The position numbers were made by a program, and so were the translations under genes. Of a stretch of 64,000 bases of DNA, positions 1-10,264 are shown one piece after another. Positions within the stretch are counted from its first letter, which is position 1; the number at the start of each line of letters is the position of its first letter. Location of the stretch: contig NZ_CP092430.2 in NCBI RefSeq assembly GCF_022374935.2, positions 3,038,001 to 3,102,000 of the forward strand, read 5' to 3'. This DNA is from Mycolicibacter virginiensis (lineage in GTDB: Bacteria > Actinomycetota > Actinomycetes > Mycobacteriales > Mycobacteriaceae). Under the pieces are notes generated by a model that saw only the letters and a list, made by a program, of their open reading frames with translations, was not told the origin of the DNA and made no database searches.

Positions 1-842
1 GTGACCGTACGGTCCAACGCGCCGTTGGCCCAGTCCACCAGGGTGGCGATCGTCGGGGTGTCGCCGGTGTCGTGAACCTGCGGCTCGGCCAAGCCGTCGA
101 CCGGTTGCGGCTCGGGACGGGCTGTGGTCACCGCTTCGACGTTGGCGGCATAGCCGGACTCGAGGCAGCGCACGAAGGTGTCTTCACCGACCGCGCTCTC
201 GGCGAGGAATTCCTCGGAAGCCGATCCGCCCATGGCGCCCGACACCGCGGAGACGATCACATACCGCACACCGAGCCGGTCGAAGATCTTCTGATAGGCC
301 ACCCGGTGCGCGTCGTAGGCGGTGGCCAGACCGGCGTCGTCGACGTCGAAGGAATAGGAGTCCTTCATGACGAATTCGCGGCCGCGAAGGATGCCGGCCC
401 GCGGCCGCGCCTCATCGCGGTACTTGGTCTGGATCTGATACAGCACCACCGGGAAGTCCTTGTAGGAGTTGTACTCCCCCTTGACTGTCAGGGTGAACAG
501 TTCCTCGTGGGTGGGACCCAGCAGGTAGTCGTTGTCGCGGCGGTCCTTGAGCCGGAACAGGCTGTCGCCGTACTCGGTCCAGCGGTTGGTGGTCTCGTAG
601 GGTGCGCGCGGCAGCAGCGCCGGGAACAGGATCTCCTGGCCGCCGATGGCGTTCATCTCCTCGCGGACCACTCGCTCGATGTTGCGCAACACTCGCAGAC
701 CGAGCGGCAGCCAGCTGTACAGACCGGGTGCGATCGGCCGGATGTAGCCGGCCCGGATCAGCAGCTTGTGGCTGGGGACTTCGGCATCGGCGGGGTCGTC
801 GCGCAGGGTGCGAAGGAACAATTCGGACATCCGGGTGATCAC
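1..842 (-). CDS. proS: Prolyl-tRNA synthetase, N-terminal part (cut by window edge)
   Basis: About the first 280 residues of the cytoplasmic enzyme that charges tRNA-Pro; the 3' end is outside the window. The reading begins [17 protein letters not shown] after a V-I-T-R lead and contains the class II synthetase segment [16 protein letters not shown] and MKDSYSF, then runs into the bacterial ProS insertion domain. GTG at 842 is chosen over the in-frame ATG at 830 because Rv2845c, as I recall it, also begins Met-Ile-Thr-Arg-Met-Ser. Neither start has a strong ribosome-binding site. The gene lies downstream of, and in the same direction as, the exporter at 895-2388, with a 52-base gap. It is the left anchor of a block syntenic with M. 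tuberculosis. Confidence 0.95.
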   Translation of the reverse strand, partial: MITRMSELFLRTLRDDPADAEVPSHKLLIRAGYIRPIAPGLYSWLPLGLRVLRNIERVVREEMNAIGGQEILFPALLPRAPYETTNRWTEYGDSLFRLKDRRDNDYLLGPTHEELFTLTVKGEYNSYKDFPVVLYQIQTKYRDEARPRAGILRGREFVMKDSYSFDVDDAGLATAYDAHRVAYQKIFDRLGVRYVIVSAVSGAMGGSASEEFLAESAVGEDTFVRCLESGYAANVEAVTTARPEPQPVDGLAEPQVHDTGDTPTIATLVDWANGALDRTV

Positions 843-894
843 AGCCGGAGAGCCTATCTTCAGCCGAGAGGAGGCGCGGACTTGCCCGGCACCC

Positions 895-2388
895 CTACAG
901 CTCCCCCGCCTCCACGGCCTCGCGGGTGTGCTGGGCCCGGGCGATCTGGTCGGCCGAGAACCTGATGAACAGCGCCGCCGCACCCACCAACACGGCGATC
1001 GCGGCAACCCACAGCAGCGAATAGGTGTAGCCGTGGCCGAGCGCATCCAGCTCGCTGTCGGTCATGTTCTTCACCGGGCCGGTGGTGCCGCCCAGGTACA
1101 GCGTTCGGGAGGTCTGCACGGCCTGGACGATCACCAGCACCACCGGGCCGCCCAAGTTGTAGACCATCAAGGTGACCGCCGACACCGGGCCGATCTCGCG
1201 CGGGCCGACGTCGGCGACCGCGCACAGCGGCAGCACCACCGAGATCACGCCGATGCCGAAGCCACCGACCACGAACAGCATCACCAGATCGGGGATGTAC
1301 GGCACGCTGCGGTCCAGCGTCGACCCGAACAGCATGGCGGCCCAGACCAGGCTGCCGGCCCCGATGATGAGCCAGCGCGGCGCGATCAGCGCCGCGGCCC
1401 AGCTGGTCACCAGGTTGCCGACGCCCATGGCCACCGCAAACGGGATGAAGCAGACCCCGGCGCGCAGGGCCGAGTAGCCCAGCACGTCCTGAACCAGTAG
1501 CCCGATCATCACACTCACCGTGAGCATCACCCCGCCGGCCATGAAGTACGCCACGAAGGTGGCGACCCGGCTGGGGTTGTCGAACACCGCGGCCGGTACC
1601 AGCGGGTTGGCGGCGTTGCGTTCGACAAACAGGAAAGCCAGCAGGAACAGCGCCGCCGCGACCCCGGCGCCGATCACCCACGGGCTTGCCCAGCCGTGGG
1701 GCGGGCCCTGGGTGAACACCAGCACCGCAGCGGTGCACCCGCCGGTGGCCAGCAGCGCCCCGGTGAGGTCGAGGCGGAGCCGTTCGGTGTTGGTCTCGGT
1801 CAGCCGCGTCACGGCGATGGCCACGATGGCGATCCCGATGGGGATGTTGATCAGAAACGCCAGCCGCCACGAGATGACGGTGAGGGCGCCGCCGAGCACC
1901 AGGCCCATGACCGAGCCGATGCCCTGCATGGCGGCCGACACCGCCATCGCTTGGTTCCGGGCCCGGCCGGCCGCGTAGGTGGTCGCGATGAGCGCCAGGC
2001 CGGTCGGTGCGGCAACTGCGGCGCCAATGCCCTGGACCGCCCGGGCGGCGATCAAGGTGGCGGAGTCGGTGGCCACGCCGCAGACCAGCGAGGCGATCGT
2101 GAACAACCCGACCCCGGAGACGAACGCCCGCTTCTGTCCGATGGCGTCGCCCACCCGGCCGCCGAGGAGCAACAGGCCGCCGAAGGTCAGTACGTAGGCG
2201 GTGATGACCCAGCTCTTGGCGGCGTCGGACAGATCAAGGTCGGCCTGCATCCGCGGCAACGCCACTATGACGATGGTGCCGTCCAGCGTCGACATCAGTT
2301 GCATGCCGGTGATCGCCACTATGGCGATGCCGAGCACGTTGGACGACAACGACCGGCCGGCCGACTGGGATTCCCCCGGCGCGGCCAT
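895..2388 (-). CDS. EfpA-like MFS drug/lipid exporter (second, tandem copy)
   Basis: A 497-residue major facilitator protein of the DHA2 (14-helix) type, expected in the inner membrane. The antiporter-type motif [14 protein letters not shown] follows helix 2, and the region after helix 5 reads [12 protein letters not shown]. It is clearly related along its whole length to the neighbour at 2441-4015; both share [10 protein letters not shown] with a following PVK near the C-terminus. I therefore read it as a tandem duplicate of efpA. Its end, EAVEAGEL, resembles the M. tuberculosis EfpA C-terminus as I remember it, although the neighbour is the closer match overall. The two genes are 52 bases apart and probably cotranscribed. 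The substrate is not predictable from sequence. Confidence 0.9.
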   Translation of the reverse strand: MAAPGESQSAGRSLSSNVLGIAIVAITGMQLMSTLDGTIVIVALPRMQADLDLSDAAKSWVITAYVLTFGGLLLLGGRVGDAIGQKRAFVSGVGLFTIASLVCGVATDSATLIAARAVQGIGAAVAAPTGLALIATTYAAGRARNQAMAVSAAMQGIGSVMGLVLGGALTVISWRLAFLINIPIGIAIVAIAVTRLTETNTERLRLDLTGALLATGGCTAAVLVFTQGPPHGWASPWVIGAGVAAALFLLAFLFVERNAANPLVPAAVFDNPSRVATFVAYFMAGGVMLTVSVMIGLLVQDVLGYSALRAGVCFIPFAVAMGVGNLVTSWAAALIAPRWLIIGAGSLVWAAMLFGSTLDRSVPYIPDLVMLFVVGGFGIGVISVVLPLCAVADVGPREIGPVSAVTLMVYNLGGPVVLVIVQAVQTSRTLYLGGTTGPVKNMTDSELDALGHGYTYSLLWVAAIAVLVGAAALFIRFSADQIARAQHTREAVEAGEL

Positions 2389-2440
2389 AGCAGGTGAGCT
2401 TAGCTACCGACGCCCCCTTCAGCGTGGCGTCCGGGCGAAG

Positions 2441-4015
2441 TCACATGGCGCCGAAAGCGTCCTGCACATCTTGGGCGTGCGCGACCTGCTTGGCGGTGTA
2501 ACCGATCAGCAGGGAGATCCCGCCGACCAGAACCGCCACCGCGGCAATCCACAGCAGGCCGTAGGTGTAGGCGGAATCCAACGCGGCGATCTGCGCGGGG
2601 TTCATGGTCTTGACCGGCATGTTGGTGCCGCCGAGGTACAGCGTGCGCGAGGTGATGACGGCCTGGACGACCGCCAGCACGATCGGCCCGCCCAGGTTCT
2701 GCAGCATCAGTGCGATCGCCGAAGTCGGGCCGATCTGGTCGAAGCCCACGCCGGCGATCGCCGACAGGGTCAGCGGCACCACGATCACGCCGATCCCGAG
2801 CCCACCGAGCACGATCAACGTGACGAAGTTCGGGAAGTACGGAAGGTTCCGGTTGATCGTCGAGCCGTAGATCATCGCGCCCAGCAACACGACGCCACCG
2901 GCGATCACCAGCACCCGGGGCGGGAACCGCCGCACCAGTTGGGAGGACAGACCCAGTCCGACGCCCAGCCCGATCACGAACGGGATGAATCCCACGCCGG
3001 CACGCAGGGCCGAGTAGCCCATCAGATCCTGAACGTACAGACCGATGGTCACGGTCAAGGTGAACAGCACGCCGCCGGCGAGGAAGATCGCCGCGAAGGT
3101 CAGCAGCCGGTTGCGGTCCTTGAACAGGCTGAACGGCACCACCGGATTCTCGGCGGTGCGCTCCACCACGGCGAATGCCAGCATCGCCACGACGGCGACC
3201 ACCCCGGAACCGATGGTGATGACCGAGATCCAGCCCTTCTCCGGGCCAATCGTGAAGGCGAACACCGCCGCCGTGCAGCCCAGAGTCGCCAGCAGCGCGC
3301 CGGCGGCATCCAGCTTCATCCGCTCCCGGTGGGTCTCGGTCAGCGCGGTGCGGGCCAGGTAGATCATCAGCAGGCCGATTGGCACGTTGATCCCGAACGC
3401 CAGCCGCCAAGACACTTCAGTCAGCGCGCCGCCGACCACTAGGCCCATCACCGATCCGACGGCGGTCATGGCGCCGAATATCGCGGTGGCGGCATTGCGG
3501 GCCGGCCCCTTGGGGAAGGTGGTGGCAATCAGCGCCAGCGCCGTCGGTGAGGCGATGGCCGAACCGACACCCTGCAGGAGCCGCGCGATCACCAGTGTGG
3601 GGGCATCCCAGGCCACGGCACACAGGACAGACGCGATCGTGAACAGTCCGACCCCGCTGATGAAGGTGCGCTTGCGGCCGATGGTGTCGCCGAGTCGGCC
3701 GCCGAGCAGCATCAGGCCGCCGAAGGTCAGCACGTAGGCACTGATCACCCAGCCACGACCGGCGTCGGATAGCCCCAGGTCGTCCTGGATCTTAGGAAGC
3801 GCGACGATCGCGACAGTGCTGTCCATGGTGGCCAGCAGCTGCATGCCACCGATGGCGATCACCGCGTAGATAAAGCGACGAGAAGGCAGCCAGGACGACA
3901 CATACTTGCTGGTCCAACTCACGAGATCGGAGCCGGCACGTCCGCGGGGAACCGCCCCGGCATCACCTTCGGACCACTGCGCGCTCGCCCGCCCTGCATC
4001 ATCGAGTGCAGTCAT
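2441..4015 (-). CDS. efpA: EfpA, DHA2-family MFS exporter
   Basis: A 524-residue, 14-helix MFS transporter with a roughly 50-residue cytoplasmic N-terminal extension (MTALDDAGRASAQW...), as in mycobacterial EfpA (Rv2846c). Motif A reads GGRLGDTIGRKRTF; motif C-like GSVMGLVVGGALTEVSWR marks helix 5. EfpA is a conserved mycobacterial exporter linked to drug tolerance and lipid transport. Its position between cysG and proS matches M. tuberculosis, so this copy, rather than the one at 895-2388, is the orthologue. The start codon is 33 bases from the cysG stop. A TANNNT box (4024-4029) lies just upstream. Confidence 0.95.
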   Translation of the reverse strand: MTALDDAGRASAQWSEGDAGAVPRGRAGSDLVSWTSKYVSSWLPSRRFIYAVIAIGGMQLLATMDSTVAIVALPKIQDDLGLSDAGRGWVISAYVLTFGGLMLLGGRLGDTIGRKRTFISGVGLFTIASVLCAVAWDAPTLVIARLLQGVGSAIASPTALALIATTFPKGPARNAATAIFGAMTAVGSVMGLVVGGALTEVSWRLAFGINVPIGLLMIYLARTALTETHRERMKLDAAGALLATLGCTAAVFAFTIGPEKGWISVITIGSGVVAVVAMLAFAVVERTAENPVVPFSLFKDRNRLLTFAAIFLAGGVLFTLTVTIGLYVQDLMGYSALRAGVGFIPFVIGLGVGLGLSSQLVRRFPPRVLVIAGGVVLLGAMIYGSTINRNLPYFPNFVTLIVLGGLGIGVIVVPLTLSAIAGVGFDQIGPTSAIALMLQNLGGPIVLAVVQAVITSRTLYLGGTNMPVKTMNPAQIAALDSAYTYGLLWIAAVAVLVGGISLLIGYTAKQVAHAQDVQDAFGAM

Positions 4016-4046
4016 AACGGGCTACCCTACAGTAATATTAAGAGCT
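4016..4046 (-). promoter_or_regulatory. Candidate efpA promoter in the cysG-efpA gap
   Basis: This 33-base gap is AT-rich for the genome. On the minus strand it carries TAATATTA and TACTGT, followed by TAGGGT (4029-4024), which ends 8 nt before the efpA ATG. Any of these could be a -10 box giving a leaderless or near-leaderless transcript. No convincing -35 was found. efpA could also simply be read through from cysG. Confidence 0.3.
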
Positions 4047-4048
4047 GT

Positions 4049-5266
4049 TTAAACCCCGAAACCCGCGACGGCCCCGATAATCACGATCGCGGGAGGTCGA
4101 ATGCCCTCCGCGCGGATCTTCTCGGGCGCGTCGGCCAGGGTCGCTCGCAACGTGTGCTGGGCCGGTGTGGTGCCGTGCTGCACCACCAGAACCGGCGTAT
4201 CCGCAGGTCGCCCGCCTTTTTGTAGCACCGCGCTGAATTGCTCGATGCGTTCGACGGCCATCAGCAGCACGATGGTTCCGCGCATCGCGGCCAAGGCGTC
4301 CCAATTCACTAACGATTCGGGATCGTCGGGGGCAACATGCCCGCTGACCACCACAAACTCGTGGTTCACGGCCCGATGGGTGACCGGCACGCCAGCCAGG
4401 GCCGGGACCGCTATGGCACTGGTCACACCCGGCACAACCGTCACCGGAATCCCGGCGTCGGCACAGGCCAGCACCTCTTCATAGCCGCGGGCGAACACGA
4501 ATGGGTCGCCGCCCTTGAGGCGCACCACGAACTTGCCGGCCTTGGCACGTTCGATCATCAGCGCGTTGATCGCGTCCTGCGCCATTGCCCGCCCGTAGGG
4601 GATCTTGGCGGCGTCGATGACTTCGACGGTCGGGGGCAGTTCGGCGAGCAGCTCGGGCGGCGCGAGCCGGTCGGCCACCACGACGTCGGCGTGCGAGAGC
4701 ATGCGACGGCCGCGCACCGTGATCAGTTCTGGATCGCCCGGTCCGCCGCCCACCAGCGCCACACCGCCGCGCACCACGTCGGGGGTCGTCTCCACGTCCA
4801 CGGTGATGGTGCCGTTCTGCAGGGCCTCCCGAATCGCCGAGCGGATCGCCGCCGACCGGTTGTGCTCGCCGCCGGCCAGCACGCCCACCGACAATCCGGA
4901 GTAACCGAAGGTGGCCGGGGTGACCGCGGATCCCGCGACGGCCAGATCGGCGCGCACACAGAAGATCTGGCGACGGTCGGCCTCAGCCACGATGGCGGCG
5001 TTGACCTCCGGGTCGTTGGTCGCCGCGATCGCGTACCAGGCATCGGCCAGGTCCCCGTCGCGGTAGGTGCGCGAGACCAGCGTGATGCCGGGCTTACGCT
5101 CCCCCAGCGCTTCGACCGCAGGCGTGGCGCTCGGCGCGATCACCAGCACTTGCGCGCCGCTGTCCACCAACAGCGGAAGACGTCGCTGCGCGACGCTTCC
5201 CGCGCCCACGACAACAACTTTGCGGCCGGCCAGCCGTAAACCGGCCAGGTAGGGGTTCTCGGTCAC
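4049..5266 (-). CDS. cysG: Siroheme synthase: precorrin-2 dehydrogenase/ferrochelatase fused to uroporphyrinogen-III methyltransferase
   Basis: A 405-residue bifunctional protein, the length I recall for Rv2847c. Residues 1 to about 150 form the NAD-dependent precorrin-2 dehydrogenase/ferrochelatase domain (GRKVVVVGAGSVAQRRLPLL, then the DP-EVNAAI segment). From about residue 165 it is an SAM-dependent uroporphyrinogen-III C-methyltransferase: VALVGGGPGDPELITVRG at the start, RLKGGDPFVFARGYEE, and PGVTSAIAVPALAGVPVTHR. It makes siroheme for sulfite and nitrite reductases and precorrin-2 for the cobalamin route. The start is GTG at 5266. In M. tuberculosis the next genes upstream are cobB and cobO; here a repeat array and mqo take their place. 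Confidence 0.95.
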   Translation of the reverse strand: MTENPYLAGLRLAGRKVVVVGAGSVAQRRLPLLVDSGAQVLVIAPSATPAVEALGERKPGITLVSRTYRDGDLADAWYAIAATNDPEVNAAIVAEADRRQIFCVRADLAVAGSAVTPATFGYSGLSVGVLAGGEHNRSAAIRSAIREALQNGTITVDVETTPDVVRGGVALVGGGPGDPELITVRGRRMLSHADVVVADRLAPPELLAELPPTVEVIDAAKIPYGRAMAQDAINALMIERAKAGKFVVRLKGGDPFVFARGYEEVLACADAGIPVTVVPGVTSAIAVPALAGVPVTHRAVNHEFVVVSGHVAPDDPESLVNWDALAAMRGTIVLLMAVERIEQFSAVLQKGGRPADTPVLVVQHGTTPAQHTLRATLADAPEKIRAEGIRPPAIVIIGAVAGFGV

Positions 5267-5280
5267 CCGATAACTCTAGT

Positions 5281-5398
5281 GGCGACCGCGAGCGCGGCGA
5301 AGCCGGGCGCTGCGGGTCGCCACCACCAAACCCGCGGCGACCACGAGCGCGGCGAAGCCGGGCGCTGCGGGTCGCCACCATCAAACCCGCGGCGACCG
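5281..5398. repeat. REP-like palindrome array A1, 55-bp period, about 2.1 copies
   Basis: Units start at 5281, 5336 and 5391 (truncated), so the period is exactly 55 bases. Each holds a core of about 41 bases that begins GGCGACC and ends GGTCGCC, with an inner hairpin CGGCgaaGCCG, plus a linker. The same core, inverted, forms the array at 6891-7042, and a diverged single copy lies at 21152-21196. It fills the gap between the end of mqo and the start of cysG. Confidence 0.85.
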
Positions 5399-6868
5399 TC
5401 AGTTGAGCTGAAGCGTGCGGCTCCCCCACTCCCACACCTGCTCGAACAACGCAGGCTCTTCGGACAGTCGCGTACCCAGCGAGGGCACCATCTCTTTGAG
5501 CGTCGGCAGCCAGTCGGCGAACCTGCCGGCGAAACAGCGCGCCAGCACCTCCAGCATGGCCGGCACGGCGGTCGAGGCCCCGGGCGAGGCGCCGAGCAGT
5601 CCCGCGATGCTGCCGTCGCCGGCGCTGACGATCGTGGTGTTGAAATCGAGCTGTCCGTCGCGAATCACCTGCACCCGTTGGCCGGCCCGGATCTCGTGCC
5701 AGTCCGCGCGATCCGCACCCGGCAGGAACTCCCGCAGTGCCTCGACCCGGGTGCCGTGGGTTCTCCGCAGTTGGCCGAGCAGGTACCCGACCAGTTCACG
5801 CTCTCGGATCCCGGCGCCCAGCAGCGACCTGACGTTGTCGAAGCGGACCGATCGGGGCAGATCCGAGGCCCGACCGTGCTTGAGAAACTTTGGCGACCAC
5901 CCGGCGAACGGTCCGAACAGCAGCCATGACGCACCGTTGACCATCCGGGCATCCAGGTGCGGGGCGGTCGTCGACGGCGCGCCCGGCACCGGGGCGCCGT
6001 ACACCTTGGCGCGGTGTGCGGCGGTGAGCTCGGCGGCCCCGCAGCGCAGAAACACCCCGCCGATCGGGAAGCCACCGAAGCCTCGTGTTTCGGGAATCCC
6101 CGCGCGCTGCAGCAGTCCCAGGGTCGCTCCCCCGGCGCCGACGAAGACGAATTTAGCGTTGAGCCTTCGGGTTTCGCCGGTGCGACGGTTGGCCAGAACC
6201 AATGTCCAGCTGGCGTCGGACTCCCGGCGCAGCGAGCGCACCTCGTGGCCGAAGTGCACGGCGGTGCCGTGGCGCACCCCGTAGCCGATCAGCTGGCTCG
6301 TCAGCGCGCCGAAGTCCACGTCGGTGCCGTGCGGAGCCCAGTCCAGGGCCACCGGCACGTCGGGGTTCCTCCCGGTGGCCATCGCGGGAAGGCGCGCGGC
6401 GAACTCGCCGAAGTCGGTGATGAAGTCGGTGCCGGCGAACAACGGGTTGTCGGCTAGCGCATGATGGCGCCGCCGCAGGTAATCCACGGCTTCGGCGCCG
6501 TGTACGAAGCTGACGTGCGGGATCGGGTATACGAAGTCACGCGGATCCTCCAGCAGGCCGTTCTCGACGGCATAGGCCCAGAACTGCCGGGTCACCTGGA
6601 ACTGCTCGTTGACCCGCACCGCTTTGGCGGTGTCGATCGAGCCGTCGGGCCGCTGCGGTGTGTAGAACAGCTCGCACAGCCCAGCGTGGCCAGTGCCGGC
6701 GTTGTTCCACGGATCACTGCTTTCGCAGGCGGCGGAATCCAACCGTTCGATGACGGTGATCGCGGTTTCCGGTTCCAGCCGGCGCAGCATCGCCCCCAAG
6801 GTGGCGCTCATGATGCCCGCGCCGATCAGCACTACGTCGGTCATCTCGGTCTGAGCCGATGCGGGCAC
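5399..6868 (-). CDS. mqo: Malate:quinone oxidoreductase
   Basis: A membrane-peripheral FAD enzyme that oxidises malate to oxaloacetate and passes electrons to menaquinone, here about 489 residues. The N-terminal dinucleotide fold reads [19 protein letters not shown]. Family segments [46 protein letters not shown] and [17 protein letters not shown] follow in order. It matches Rv2852c in length and position. The frame stays open upstream to 6952, but that extension would translate the REP array. I therefore take GTG at 6868 ([11 protein letters not shown]), with ATG at 6844 as the alternative. No strong ribosome-binding site supports either. Confidence 0.93.
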   Translation of the reverse strand: MPASAQTEMTDVVLIGAGIMSATLGAMLRRLEPETAITVIERLDSAACESSDPWNNAGTGHAGLCELFYTPQRPDGSIDTAKAVRVNEQFQVTRQFWAYAVENGLLEDPRDFVYPIPHVSFVHGAEAVDYLRRRHHALADNPLFAGTDFITDFGEFAARLPAMATGRNPDVPVALDWAPHGTDVDFGALTSQLIGYGVRHGTAVHFGHEVRSLRRESDASWTLVLANRRTGETRRLNAKFVFVGAGGATLGLLQRAGIPETRGFGGFPIGGVFLRCGAAELTAAHRAKVYGAPVPGAPSTTAPHLDARMVNGASWLLFGPFAGWSPKFLKHGRASDLPRSVRFDNVRSLLGAGIRERELVGYLLGQLRRTHGTRVEALREFLPGADRADWHEIRAGQRVQVIRDGQLDFNTTIVSAGDGSIAGLLGASPGASTAVPAMLEVLARCFAGRFADWLPTLKEMVPSLGTRLSEEPALFEQVWEWGSRTLQLN

Positions 6869-6890
6869 GCCATCAGCGTATCCAGGTTGG

Positions 6891-7042
6891 CGGTGACCCG
6901 CTGCGCCCGGCTTCGCCGCGCTTGCGATCACCTCATCCAGAACGGCGGTCACCCGCTGCGCCCGGCTTCGCCGCGCTTGCGATCACCTCATCCAGAACGG
7001 CGGTGACCCGCTGCGCCCGGCTTCGCCGCGCTTGCGATCACC
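6891..7042. repeat. REP-like palindrome array A2, 55-bp period, three units
   Basis: Units start at 6891, 6946 and 7001. Each is a 42-base core (CGGTGACCCGCTGCGCCCGG at its left end, GCGATCACC at its right) plus the 13-base linker TCATCCAGAACGG. The core is the reverse complement of the core in array A1, so the two arrays flank mqo in opposite orientation. Outer arms GGTGA/TCACC and the inner CGGC-GAA-GCCG hairpin make each unit a potential double stem. The units are nearly identical, which suggests recent amplification. Confidence 0.88.
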
Positions 7043-7060
7043 GCGGCCCCGCGCACCGTT

Positions 7061-7075
7061 TAGGCTGACGCAATG
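7061..7075 (+). promoter_or_regulatory. Leaderless-type -10 box of mtr
   Basis: TAGGCT at 7061-7066 is separated by six bases from the mtr ATG at 7073, so transcription would begin at the start codon. No ribosome-binding site is visible. No clear -35 was seen, since that region is REP repeat. Confidence 0.4.
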
Positions 7076-8452
7076 GAGAGCTACGACCTGGCGATCATCG
7101 GAACCGGTTCGGGCAACAGCATTCTCGACGAGCGCTACGCCGACAAGCGGGTGGCGATCTGTGAAGAGGGCACTTTCGGCGGCACCTGCCTCAATGTGGG
7201 CTGCATCCCGACGAAGATGTTCGTCTACGCCGCCGAGGTCGCCAAGACGGTGGCCGAGGCGTCGCGCTACGGGATTGACGCCCGCATCGACGGTGTGCGC
7301 TGGGACGAGATCGTCTCACGGGTGTTCGGGCGGATCGACCCGATCGCCGCCGGCGGCGAGCAGTATCGCCGCAGCCTGCCGAACGTCGACGTCTACGGCG
7401 TGCACACCCGATTCGGCCCGGTCGGCTCCGACGGCCGCTACCTGCTGCTCACCGCGGGAGGTGAACAATTCAGCGCCGAGCAGGTAGTGATCGCCGCCGG
7501 GTCGCGCTCGGCGATCCCGCCCGCCATCGCCGACAGCGGGGCGCGCTACTACACCAGCGACGACATCATGCGCATCGCCGAGCTGCCCGAGCATCTGGTG
7601 ATCGTGGGCGGGGGCTTCATCGCCGCCGAGTTCGCCCACGTGTTCTCCGCCTTGGGTGTCCGGGTCACGGTGGTGATCCGGGGCTCGACCTTGCTGCGGC
7701 ACTGCGACGAGACCGTTGCAGAACGGTTCACCCGGATCGCCGCGGCCAAGTGGGAGCTGCGCACGCACTGCAACGTGGTCGCAGCTCGCAACGCTGGGAA
7801 CGGCGTCGTCGTGGAGCTCGACGACGGCTCGGTGCTGCAGGCCGACGCGATGCTGGTAGCCACCGGGCGGGTGCCCAACGGCGACCTGTTGGACGCCGAG
7901 CAGGCCGGTGTCACCATCGCCGGCGGGCGAGTAAGCGTCGACAAATACCAACGAACTTCGGCGCGCGGAGTTTTCGCGCTCGGCGATGTGTCTTCACCGT
8001 ATGAGCTCAAGCATGTCGCCAATCATGAAGCCAGGGTGGTGCAACACAATCTGCTGTGCGACTGGGACGACGTGGACTCGATGCGGATCACCGACCACCG
8101 CTACGTGCCGGCCGCGGTATTCACCGATCCGCAGATCGCTGCGGTCGGCTTGACCGAAACACAGGCGCTGGCAAAGGGTCTCGATATTTCGGTGAAGATC
8201 CAGGACTACGGTGACGTCGCCTACGGCTGGGCCATGGAAGACAGCACCGGATTTGCCAAGCTCATCGCCGAACGCGGTACCGGGCGGCTGCTGGGCGCGC
8301 ACATCATGGGCTACCAGGCGTCCTCGATCATCCAGCCGCTGATCCAGGCGATGAGTTTCGGTCTCACCGCGCAAGAGATGGCCCGCGGTCAATACTGGAT
8401 CCACCCGGCACTGCCCGAGGTCGTCGAGAACGCACTGCTTGGGCTGGAGTGA
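7073..8452 (+). CDS. mtr: Mycothione reductase
   Basis: A 459-residue NADPH-dependent flavoprotein disulfide reductase that regenerates mycothiol from mycothione in the cytoplasm. The FAD-binding start [14 protein letters not shown] is followed by the redox-active disulfide C39-x4-C44 in GGTCLNVGC. The NADPH fold is at [20 protein letters not shown], the second FAD contact at [14 protein letters not shown], and the C-terminal His-Glu pair is in [11 protein letters not shown]. Length and sequence match Rv2855. It is followed after 11 bases by an acyl-CoA dehydrogenase in the same direction. Confidence 0.97.
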   Translation: MESYDLAIIGTGSGNSILDERYADKRVAICEEGTFGGTCLNVGCIPTKMFVYAAEVAKTVAEASRYGIDARIDGVRWDEIVSRVFGRIDPIAAGGEQYRRSLPNVDVYGVHTRFGPVGSDGRYLLLTAGGEQFSAEQVVIAAGSRSAIPPAIADSGARYYTSDDIMRIAELPEHLVIVGGGFIAAEFAHVFSALGVRVTVVIRGSTLLRHCDETVAERFTRIAAAKWELRTHCNVVAARNAGNGVVVELDDGSVLQADAMLVATGRVPNGDLLDAEQAGVTIAGGRVSVDKYQRTSARGVFALGDVSSPYELKHVANHEARVVQHNLLCDWDDVDSMRITDHRYVPAAVFTDPQIAAVGLTETQALAKGLDISVKIQDYGDVAYGWAMEDSTGFAKLIAERGTGRLLGAHIMGYQASSIIQPLIQAMSFGLTAQEMARGQYWIHPALPEVVENALLGLE

Positions 8453-8463
8453 AAGGACCGCAG

Positions 8464-10260
8464 ATGAAGTCCACCCTGCTGTCGCGACAAGACCTCGACT
8501 TCCTGCTGTTCGACTGGCTGCGCGTCGACGAACTGACCGGACGGGACCGGTTCTGCGAGCACTCTCGGGAGACTTTCTCCGACACGCTGGATCTGTGTGA
8601 ACAGCTGGCGAGCCGTTATTTCGCCCCACACAACAAGAAGAGCGACGCCCACGAGCCCACCTTCGACGGGACGAAAGTCACCATCATCGATGAGGTCAAG
8701 GAGGCACTGGCGGCCTGCGCAGATGCTGAGCTGATCGGCATGGCCATGGACTACAGCCTCGGTGGGGCGCAATTGCCGGCAACGGTGGCTCAGGCCGGCT
8801 TCGCCTGGTTATTCGCCGCCAACGTCAGCACCGCCGGCTACCCGATGCTGACCATGGCCAACGCAAACCTGCTCGCCAAGTTCGGCAGCGAAGAACAGAT
8901 CACCGCCTTCGTCAAACCCATGATCGCCGGCCGCTTCTTCGGGACGATGTGCCTCTCGGAGACGCAGGCGGGATCATCGCTGGCCGACATCACCACCCGG
9001 GCAAACCGGTGCGCCGACGGCACCTTCCGGTTGTTCGGGTCCAAAATGTGGATCTCCGGTGGCGAACACGAACTGACCGAGAACATCGTCCATCTGGTGC
9101 TGGCCAAGATCCCCGACGGTCCGGCCGGCACCAAGGGGATCTCGCTGTTCATCGTGCCGAAGTATCTGGTGAACCCCGACGGCACGTTGGGTGAACGCAA
9201 CGACGTCGTGCTGGCCGGTCTCAACCACAAGATGGGCTATCGCGGAATCACCAACACCGTGCTCAACTTCGGGGAGGGCGTCCACCAGCCCGGCGGCGAA
9301 CCGGGTGCGATCGGCTACCTGGTGGGCGACGAGCATCGCGGCTTGACCTACATGTTCCACATGATGAACGAAGCCCGCCTGGGTGTGGGGATGGGTGCGA
9401 TAGCGCTCGGCTACACCGGCTATCTGAAGTCACTGGAGTACGCCCGCAGCCGGCCGCAGGGCCGCCCGGCGACGGCGAAAGACCCTGCCGCACCGCAGGT
9501 TGCGATCATCGAGCACGCGGACGTCAAGCGGATGCTGCTGGCGCAGAAGTCCTATGTCGAGGGGGCGCTCGCGTTGGCGCTGTACTGCGCGCGCCTCGTC
9601 GACGTTCAGAACACCGCTGGATCAGACGACGAACGCGAGCACGCCACCGCCTTGCTCGACATCCTCACCCCGATCGCCAAAAGCTGGCCGTCGCAGTGGT
9701 GCCTGGCCGCCAACGATCTGGCGATCCAGGTGCACGGCGGCTACGGCTACACCCGCGAGTACGACGTGGAACAGCACTACCGGGATAACCGGCTCAACCC
9801 GATTCACGAGGGCACCCACGGCATCCAGAGTCTGGACCTGTTGGGCCGCAAGGTGGTGCAGCGCAACGGGGCGAGCCTGGCCGCACTACACGGCGCGATG
9901 AGCGAGTGCACCGGGGCCGCGCATCGAGCCGGCGGCGAACTGGCCGATATGGCAGCGCGACTCGACGCAGTGGTCCAGCGGTTGGTGGCGGTCACCGCGG
10001 GCATGTTCGCCGCCGGTGACATCGATGCCGCCCTGGCCAACAGTGCGATCTATCTGGAGGCCTTCGGCCATGTGGTGATCGCCTGGATCTGGCTGGAGCA
10101 GTTGTTGGCCGCCGGGGGTCGCGCTGGGGACTTCTTTGACGGCAAACGTCAGGCGGCCCGGTACTTCTTCCGCTACGAGCTGCCGAAGACCGGCCCGCAG
10201 CTCGACCTGTTGGAGAGCCTGGACCGTACGACCTTGGAGATGCGCCCGGAGTGGTTCTGA
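8464..10260 (+). CDS. Long-form acyl-CoA dehydrogenase (DmdC-type, with extra C-terminal domain)
   Basis: A 598-residue flavoprotein of the acyl-CoA dehydrogenase superfamily, about 200 residues longer than the classic enzymes because of an added C-terminal helical domain (from about residue 470). The FAD-contact segments TMCLSETQAGSS and KMWISGGEHELTENIVH are present. The base-containing segment NPIHEGTHGIQSLDLLGRKV has Glu in the position used by long FadE/DmdC enzymes. ATG at 8464 is chosen because AAAGGA lies just upstream; GTG at 8449 would overlap the mtr stop. The acyl substrate is unknown. The stop is 4 bases from the convergent tetR stop. Confidence 0.9.
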   Translation: MKSTLLSRQDLDFLLFDWLRVDELTGRDRFCEHSRETFSDTLDLCEQLASRYFAPHNKKSDAHEPTFDGTKVTIIDEVKEALAACADAELIGMAMDYSLGGAQLPATVAQAGFAWLFAANVSTAGYPMLTMANANLLAKFGSEEQITAFVKPMIAGRFFGTMCLSETQAGSSLADITTRANRCADGTFRLFGSKMWISGGEHELTENIVHLVLAKIPDGPAGTKGISLFIVPKYLVNPDGTLGERNDVVLAGLNHKMGYRGITNTVLNFGEGVHQPGGEPGAIGYLVGDEHRGLTYMFHMMNEARLGVGMGAIALGYTGYLKSLEYARSRPQGRPATAKDPAAPQVAIIEHADVKRMLLAQKSYVEGALALALYCARLVDVQNTAGSDDEREHATALLDILTPIAKSWPSQWCLAANDLAIQVHGGYGYTREYDVEQHYRDNRLNPIHEGTHGIQSLDLLGRKVVQRNGASLAALHGAMSECTGAAHRAGGELADMAARLDAVVQRLVAVTAGMFAAGDIDAALANSAIYLEAFGHVVIAWIWLEQLLAAGGRAGDFFDGKRQAARYFFRYELPKTGPQLDLLESLDRTTLEMRPEWF

Positions 10261-10264
10261 CGCC

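Noticed and set aside
6869..6952. N-terminal extension of Mqo starting at 6952
   Set aside because: It would translate the REP array (AKPGAAG) and lies before the conserved flavin fold; Rv2852c begins about where GTG 6868 does.
6891..7042. CRISPR array near mqo/mtr
   Set aside because: Spacers and repeats are all identical between units (13-base linkers do not vary), the core is a double palindrome, and no cas genes are present.
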